Positions 7,208 to 10,790 of a DNA stretch of 10,790 nt are shown here, one piece after another (the first letter of the stretch is position 1; each line of letters starts with the position of its first letter). Under the pieces are notes generated by a model. It was given only the letters and a program-made list of their open reading frames with translations. It did not search any database and was not told the origin of the DNA. The position numbers and the translations under genes were made by a program. Where the stretch lies: assembly GCA_050014835.1 (NCBI GenBank), contig JBEKCO010000055.1:1-10790 (forward strand). The letters run 5' to 3'. Source of the DNA: Bog-793 sp050014835 (GTDB lineage Bacteria; Actinomycetota; Acidimicrobiia; Acidimicrobiales; Bog-793).

Positions 7208-7767
7208 TGAGAAAGCAACGACGCAGGGTCCTCGGAGGGGCAGCGGCAATTGCGTTCGCGACCGTCGCGGTGCTCGCGTTGAGCACGCTGCCCGCCGGCG
7301 CCTGCCCCAACTCGCCGATCAACCTCACGGCGAAGGCGTGCGACAGCAGCGTGACGCTGAACTGGTCCGCGGCGAGCGGTCCGACCGCGACCGGCTGGGT
7401 CGTCTTCCGTTCGTCGACGAGCTCGACGCCGTGGAACACGACGAGCATCCCGCTCACCAATTCCGAGATCCCGAGCGGCTGGACAGAGATCGTCACCGTC
7501 GCGGCGAACCTCAAGGCGACGACCTACGTCGACACGACCGTCTCGAACGGCACGACCTACTACTACGAGGTCGCCGGTTACGACTCGGCTGGTATCGGGT
7601 ACGAGTCGAGCCTCGTGTCGGCCTCGCCGACCAAGGGCGAGTGCGGGACCCCGACGCCGATCGGCGCGATCGGTGCGATTCCCGCCGCGCTGCTCCTCGG
7701 TGGCGTCCTCGTCTACCAGCAGCACCGTCGCCGGATCCGGCGCCAGAGCACGGTAGCCGCGTCGTAG
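7207..7767 (+). CDS. Exported FN3-like protein with C-terminal membrane anchor
   Basis: The 186-residue protein begins MRKQRRRVLGG, an Arg-rich n-region followed by a hydrophobic segment and an AGA cleavage site near residue 32; the R-R-x-V-L pattern is compatible with Tat export. Residues 35-145 resemble a fibronectin type III domain: PINLTAKACDSSVTLNWSAA, TGWVVFRSS, then TYVDTTVSNGTTYYYEVAGY and SAGIGYES. Cysteines C33, C45 and C146 could form a disulfide. The last part has a short Pro/Gly stretch (GTPTPIGAIGAIPA), a membrane span (about 152-170) and a basic tail (HRRRIRR), so the FN3 domain should face outwards. FN3 domains usually bind carbohydrate or protein; the ligand is unknown. Start and leader match those of the next gene, supporting ATG 7207. 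The ribosome site is weak, consistent with coupling to the small ORF before it. Confidence 0.8.
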   Translation: MRKQRRRVLGGAAAIAFATVAVLALSTLPAGACPNSPINLTAKACDSSVTLNWSAASGPTATGWVVFRSSTSSTPWNTTSIPLTNSEIPSGWTEIVTVAANLKATTYVDTTVSNGTTYYYEVAGYDSAGIGYESSLVSASPTKGECGTPTPIGAIGAIPAALLLGGVLVYQQHRRRIRRQSTVAAS

Positions 7768-7797
7768 GACGGCATGGCCGGCTCTTCCGGTCCCGTC

Positions 7798-7826
7798 GCC
7801 CGGCCGCGCGATGAGCGCGGCCGGGC
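7798..7826 (+). terminator. GC-rich hairpin between the two exported-protein genes
   Basis: GCCCGGCCGCGC (7798-7809) and GCGCGGCCGGGC (7815-7826) form a perfect 12-bp stem with a GATGA loop. There is no T-tract. It could reduce read-through or stabilise the upstream mRNA, making the second exported protein less or separately expressed. Confidence 0.5.
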
Positions 7827-7851
7827 ATCCAGCTGAGAGCGAAAACAGGCG

Positions 7852-8511
7852 ATGAGAAAAGGGCGGAGAAGAGTCCTCGGCGGCGTGGCGGTGCTCGCGT
7901 TCGCGACCGCCCTCGGCTTCGCGGTCTCGGCCGCGTCGTCGACTTCGGCGGGCGAGTTGTCCCCGGGCGGCAGCTGCACGATGAGGAGCGGCTGTGAGGC
8001 CCTGCTCGGCTACGCGGGAGCGACGCCCACCTCGCCGACGATCGGCGCACCGACGACCGTCTACCTGCTCGGCAAGTACGGCATCGGGACCTCACCCAGA
8101 CTGACCGTCACGGGGTCCGGGGTGAGCGAGTCCGTGACCGTGCTCGAACTGGCCATCACCTCGCTCCCTTCGGACGGCCTCTTCGCCTACAACCCGCAGT
8201 ACAAGGGCCCGACCCCGAATGCCGCGTCGCACGCCGACTACCCGGAGGGCTGCACCTTCGGGACATCGAACTGCCTGTTGGAACTGACCTTCACCGTTCC
8301 GACCAAAGGGCTGTCCATGGACAAGACCTACACGGCGACGCTCACCGCCTCCGGCGGCGATGGTGCCAAGGACCAGGTCGTCTGGCAGCTCTCCTTCGGC
8401 AGCGCCGACACGCCTTTCGACCCCGCGGTCGGTGCCTCCCTCGGGGCGGTCGTGCTCGGATCGCTGTTGCTGTTCCGTATAAACCGCCGTCGCCCCGCGA
8501 CGGCCCGATAA
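7852..8511 (+). CDS. Second exported, C-terminally anchored protein with a leader like its neighbour
   Basis: The 219-residue protein starts MRKGRRRVLGGVAVLAFATA, matching the preceding protein's leader (MRKQRRRVLGGAAAIAFATV) at most positions, so the two share a common export signal and probably an origin by duplication. The body (about 35-185) is a predicted beta-rich extracellular domain with Cys 42, 48, 134 and 141, likely two disulfides, and YTATLTASGGDGAKDQVVWQ near its end, which looks like the last strands of an Ig-like sandwich. I recognise no specific family. The end repeats the neighbour's plan: ADTPFDPAVGAS, a membrane span (about 190-208) and a basic tail (NRRRPATAR). ACAGG lies just before ATG 7852, a weak ribosome site like that of the upstream gene. 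A strong terminator follows the stop. Confidence 0.75.
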   Translation: MRKGRRRVLGGVAVLAFATALGFAVSAASSTSAGELSPGGSCTMRSGCEALLGYAGATPTSPTIGAPTTVYLLGKYGIGTSPRLTVTGSGVSESVTVLELAITSLPSDGLFAYNPQYKGPTPNAASHADYPEGCTFGTSNCLLELTFTVPTKGLSMDKTYTATLTASGGDGAKDQVVWQLSFGSADTPFDPAVGASLGAVVLGSLLLFRINRRRPATAR

Positions 8512-8520
8512 CGCCAGTTC

Positions 8521-8551
8521 AAAGACCCCGGCCCGATGGGCCGGGGTCTTT
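8521..8551. terminator. Strong symmetrical intrinsic terminator
   Basis: AAAGACCCCGGCCC (8521-8534) and GGGCCGGGGTCTTT (8538-8551) form a perfect 14-bp stem with a 3-base GAT loop, ten bases after the stop at 8511. An A-run on one side and T-run on the other make it bidirectional-looking. It ends the PIG-L unit and shields it from the decayed region beyond. Confidence 0.9.
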
Positions 8552-8611
8552 GCGCGCCCGGAAGCCAACCGCGTAGATCGCCCACCCCTCCCGGCTGCCC
8601 GGCCCGGGCCC

Positions 8612-8818
8612 ACGGCGGCCGTCGCGACGGCAGGACGAGACAACTCCTTGCGGATCTGGGACCTTCGGACATCGGACCGTTCGCTTCACTCCGAATGCCA
8701 CCTCGCCAGGATCAGAAGCATCGCCTTCAGTCCCGACGGGAACCTGCTCGCCTCGGGCGGTGAAGACGGCGCCGTCCGCCTTTGGAATCCCGGTCTGGCC
8801 CTCGGTCATGGTCGATGA
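8612..8818 (+). pseudogene. Remnant of a WD40-repeat protein gene (3' end)
   Basis: In one forward frame, bases 8621-8665 read VATAGRDNSLRIWDL, the second half of a WD40 blade. After a spacer, 8720-8791 read IAFSPDGNLLASGG, then EDGAVRLWNP, a further blade with the usual SPDG, GG-D and LWN positions. The frame stops at TGA 8816-8818. Upstream the frame stays open to the terminator, but the sequence there is Pro/Arg-rich and no longer WD40-like, and there is no start codon with a ribosome site. Functional WD40 propellers need several blades, so two blades alone indicate a truncated gene. In Actinobacteria such repeats often end large STAND/AAA or kinase-linked proteins; which kind this was cannot be told. 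The match is clear from the sequence; the decay is inference. Confidence 0.75.
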
Positions 8819-9024
8819 AGGCCGTCACCCGGTGATCGCAACGTCGGCACTCTGGTCCCAGCCTCGCCGCCAAGAGCGACAGTGACTTCGCCGATCTGCG
8901 CGGCAAAGAGTTCGAGCGCGCGGACCTGACGCCGGCGCGGGAGCTTCGCCAGTCCAGCCTGCGGCACCCCATGCCTCCGACCGGCGCACGTCGCCGCCGT
9001 GTCCGGAATTGCCGCCGCTCCCAG
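8819..9024. other. Non-coding or decayed stretch before the duplicated HIRAN-like gene
   Basis: No full gene is seen. One forward frame from 8836 to the TAG at 9025 contains SDSDFADLRGKEFERADLTP at 8875-8934, which has protein-like composition and may be another gene fragment, but I cannot match it to a family. Confidence 0.4.
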
Positions 9025-9030
9025 TAGCTT
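9025..9030 (+). promoter_or_regulatory. -10 box of a probable leaderless promoter
   Basis: TAGCTT (9025-9030) fits the actinobacterial TANNNT -10 and ends 6 bases before ATG 9037. That spacing places the transcription start on or next to the start codon. No Shine-Dalgarno sequence precedes the ATG, which agrees with a leaderless mRNA. No clear -35 is visible. Confidence 0.5.
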
Positions 9031-9036
9031 CGACCC

Positions 9037-9729
9037 ATGGCCCTGTCCCGGCGGCGCGTCTATGCCGCACAGCCTCCTGCGGCCACCTGGCTCGCCTGGC
9101 CGACGCTCCAGGAGACCCTCGGCACCTTCCCGGCATTCGGTGCCACTTTCTGTCACGAGACACGGCGTCTCGTTCACCAGCACGGTCCGCTCGTCACCGC
9201 GGAACTGAGAATCCAGACGACCGGCGAGCTCGCCGGGGAGGTCCGGGTGTTCGTGGCCGGCTGGCAGGTCGCCACCATCCCTTACGACGCGGCTGGCCCG
9301 TTCCGAGACGTCATCGACAAGCTCCACCGACGCGGTCTCCCGGCGACCTGTCGCGCCGAACTCGACGTCGACGCCGAGGGCCACGTCTGGCTCCACACCA
9401 AGCCGGCCGTGCGGGCCGCGGTCCAACCGTTCCTCCCGCCGATCGGCGCGAGACCCGTCGATCTCCCGCGCCGCCATTCTGAGATGCTCGACCGGTCGCT
9501 CGCCGGCGATGCGAGATCCGCACAGACCGAACGGACCGCCCTTCTCACTCCGGAAGCCGACTACTGGGCACTCTCGCTCGACGGCCAAAGGCTCGGCTTC
9601 CTCCAGTCCTATCCGTACCCTCGGTTGCGCGAAGCCTTCGCTCGCGGTTTCCCGCTCACCTGTTACGCGATTCTCGAGCGCGAGTCGAACGGGCCGCTCC
9701 GCGTCAACGCCGCGCTTCCGGATCGCTGA
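9037..9729 (+). CDS. Protein with two HIRAN-like units, function unknown
   Basis: The 230-residue protein contains two related units. The first (about 54-120) has VRVFVAGWQVATIPYDAA, then FRDVIDKLHRRGLPATCRAEL and GHVWL. The second (about 176-227) has YWALSLDGQRLGFLQSYP, then LREAFARGFPLTCYAILE and GPLRVNAALP. The shared plan is: strand, Gly, strand ending in an aliphatic/aromatic pair, helix, R-G-x-P-x-T-C, strand, Gly-x-hydrophobic strand. This resembles HIRAN-type small beta domains (often DNA-end binding, seen fused to helicases), where a value followed by G-Y-I/L-P precedes a helix. The link is by eye and moderate in strength. No helicase or nuclease domain is attached. The N-terminal 50 residues are variable-looking. 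There is no signal peptide. It lies among decayed and mobile DNA, so it may be accessory. Confidence 0.65.
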   Translation: MALSRRRVYAAQPPAATWLAWPTLQETLGTFPAFGATFCHETRRLVHQHGPLVTAELRIQTTGELAGEVRVFVAGWQVATIPYDAAGPFRDVIDKLHRRGLPATCRAELDVDAEGHVWLHTKPAVRAAVQPFLPPIGARPVDLPRRHSEMLDRSLAGDARSAQTERTALLTPEADYWALSLDGQRLGFLQSYPYPRLREAFARGFPLTCYAILERESNGPLRVNAALPDR

Positions 9730-9730
9730 T

Positions 9731-9778
9731 CCGGCGAATCTCGCAGTAGTCAATGGCCCATTCCCTTGACTTCGCCGG
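9731..9778. terminator. Bulged hairpin between convergent genes
   Basis: CCGGCGAA (9731-9738) and GTCAA (9749-9753) together pair with TTGACTTCGCCGG (9766-9778), giving 8 + 5 bp around a 10-base bulge and a 12-base loop. It begins right after the stop at 9729 and could serve the + strand gene and, read from the other side, the - strand gene ending at 9826. No long T-run is present. Confidence 0.45.
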
Positions 9779-9825
9779 CAGGCTCAACAGCGGGGGAGAG
9801 GGGGTAGTTGCCAAAGTTCAGCCCC

Positions 9826-10596
9826 TTACGACTCGTACACCTGAGTCAGGGCCGTGACCTCGTCTCCGTGTTGCGTGTAGGTGTAGTACGGGTCGAAGCC
9901 CGAGTTGCCTATGTCCATCTGCCCCACCCGGTGCGTGGTTATAGGCCCCGCGGCGAGCTGCCGCAGTTCGAACACAGGCGCGTCGACGGCAAGCGGCACG
10001 ATCAGTTTGGGCCCCGACCTCAAATAGTTCACATAGTCCATCCCGCCACAAAGGACCTTGGCTTTCTGCACCTCGATCATGACGACGAACGCAGATGACA
10101 TGTGCCGGGAGGCGAGAAAAAGCACCTGGGTGGAACCGCAACGTGGCATTGGCAAGGGGCTAGCAGCCGGCCAAAAACGGGTCTTGATGTAAAGCCCGGG
10201 AGTGCCGAAGAAGGCGCCCAGCTTGATGACCGCTTGGTGAGCTGAGGACAGCTCAGCCTGGGAAGAACCGGCCGCGTAAAGGTACGGCACAGTCTTCAGT
10301 TGGTTTATTGCCTGGCTATACGACGAGCGATTGGCGGGATCCTCGCCCTTTGCCAGGACCTTGCCGACGTGCTGGAGCACCGCGCCTACCTCAGCGTCCG
10401 GCAAAGAGGCAGCTTCGGCCCAGAAGGGCCGAGCCGTCGCGAACGCGCTCGGGACCCGTGATTTCGCCGCCGCGGCCCCGCCTGGGGGCATAGTCAGTGA
10501 AGTTACGACGCCGACGGTCGTGAGCACCGACGCTGACAGTCGCAAGAGCCACTTCGAGGCCAACGCGAGATGGACCGATCGACGAAGAGAGCGCAT
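9826..10596 (-). CDS. Secreted protein of unknown function
   Basis: Starting at ATG 10596, which is preceded on its strand by GAGGTG with suitable spacing, the protein is 256 residues. The frame is open to 10752, but the earlier Met codons lack ribosome sites, and 10752 lies inside the transposase gene on the other strand. The N-terminus has Arg/Lys (MRSLRRSVHLALASKW), a hydrophobic core (LLRLSASVLTTVGVV) and a likely cleavage after GGAAAA near residue 44, so it is exported. There is no lipobox cysteine. The mature part has two cysteines (PRCGS and VLCGG) that could pair, a helical-looking first half, and YTYTQHGDEVTALTQVY at the end. No family is recognised. Base composition is a little less GC-rich than its neighbours (one line, 10201-10260, is 37/60 G+C), and it sits 115 bp from a transposase, so recent acquisition is possible. 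Confidence 0.65.
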   Translation of the reverse strand: MRSLRRSVHLALASKWLLRLSASVLTTVGVVTSLTMPPGGAAAAKSRVPSAFATARPFWAEAASLPDAEVGAVLQHVGKVLAKGEDPANRSSYSQAINQLKTVPYLYAAGSSQAELSSAHQAVIKLGAFFGTPGLYIKTRFWPAASPLPMPRCGSTQVLFLASRHMSSAFVVMIEVQKAKVLCGGMDYVNYLRSGPKLIVPLAVDAPVFELRQLAAGPITTHRVGQMDIGNSGFDPYYTYTQHGDEVTALTQVYES

Positions 10597-10711
10597 CTTT
10601 CGCATCACCTCATAGCTGCGCAGCGCGGCGTCGTAATGTTGTGCACACGATAGGACTGAGATGACAGCTAGGGTCCACCACAGAATAACACGCGAGTAGT
10701 ACGCTCGTGGC

Positions 10712-10790
10712 GTGGAGTTGAGCCCTGAGACGCTCGAGGTGTTCTTCGACACGGTGCAGCCTCATCTCGACGAGCGCCAGCGCCGGGTGG
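10712..10790 (+). CDS. ISAzo13-type transposase, N-terminal fragment running off the window
   Basis: From GTG 10712 the frame reads MELSPETLEVFFDTVQPHLD, then ERQRRV, and continues past the window edge. The pattern ...PHLDERQRR is characteristic of the start of ISAzo13-family transposases, which are DDE enzymes that move the insertion sequence. An in-frame TAG at 10697 rules out a start further upstream than about 10700. The left inverted repeat should lie within roughly 100 bp upstream; a stretch such as CTAGGGTCCACCACAG (10668-10683) is a possible end, but the other end is outside the window so this cannot be checked. Only 26 codons are visible, so whether the element is intact is unknown. 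Confidence 0.65.
   Translation, partial: MELSPETLEVFFDTVQPHLDERQRRV

Noticed and set aside
7774..7836. 20-codon ORF (MAGSSGPVARPRDERG...) between the two exported-protein genes
   Set aside because: It coincides with the GC-rich hairpin, has no ribosome site and no overlap with either neighbour, unlike the 7121-7207 ORF.
10597..10752. Longer start for the secreted - strand protein (to ATG 10752)
   Set aside because: The extension overlaps the transposase start on the other strand, lacks a ribosome site, and would bury the signal peptide behind 52 residues.

Overview
The window looks like chromosomal DNA of a high-GC Gram-positive bacterium of the Actinomycetota, most likely class Acidimicrobiia. 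The evidence is strong G/C third-position bias, a DUF4193 zinc-ribbon protein (a family I know only from Actinobacteria), a ThyX-family protein made of two joined ThyX-like halves, and a large OB-like/basic/Pro-Ala-rich protein of a type I associate with Acidimicrobiia. No rRNA, tRNA, CRISPR array or recognisable defence system was seen.

Layout. (1) Positions 1-1311 hold the 3' part of a ThyX-like gene that enters from the left. (2) The gap 1312-1699 holds a hairpin after that stop, a 96-nt element closed by a perfect 15-bp inverted repeat (the best candidate here for an undescribed structured RNA), and a near-consensus -35/-10 promoter. (3) Positions 1700-3547 form a tight operon: DUF4193 protein, a small conserved actinobacterial protein, a GNAT acetyltransferase and a Nudix hydrolase. 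Two junctions are 4-bp start/stop overlaps and one is a 5-bp gap. (4) A 595-residue protein runs the other way (5275 to 3488), and its last 20 codons overlap the end of the Nudix gene. (5) Positions 5276-6395 are about 1.1 kb with no convincing gene; parts are AT-richer and contain palindromes. (6) Positions 6396-8511 look like a second + strand unit: a PIG-L/LmbE deacetylase, a 28-residue small ORF whose ends overlap both neighbours, a secreted FN3-like protein with a C-terminal membrane anchor, and a second anchored exported protein with an almost identical leader. A 14-bp-stem terminator follows. (7) Positions 8552-9036 hold the wreck of a WD40-repeat gene. (8) Positions 9037-9729 encode a protein with two related HIRAN-like units, apparently from a leaderless promoter. 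It converges on (9) a secreted protein of unknown function on the - strand, with a bulged hairpin between them. (10) At the right edge the first 26 codons of an ISAzo13-type transposase appear, so an insertion sequence begins near 10.65-10.71 kb.

How the parts may work together. The left half looks like stable housekeeping genes (nucleotide metabolism, conserved small proteins). The PIG-L unit couples a sugar deacetylase to two surface-exposed proteins, suggesting a cell-envelope role; this is inference from gene order. The right third (WD40 wreck, duplicated HIRAN-like protein, orphan secreted protein, IS) looks like accessory, turning-over DNA.
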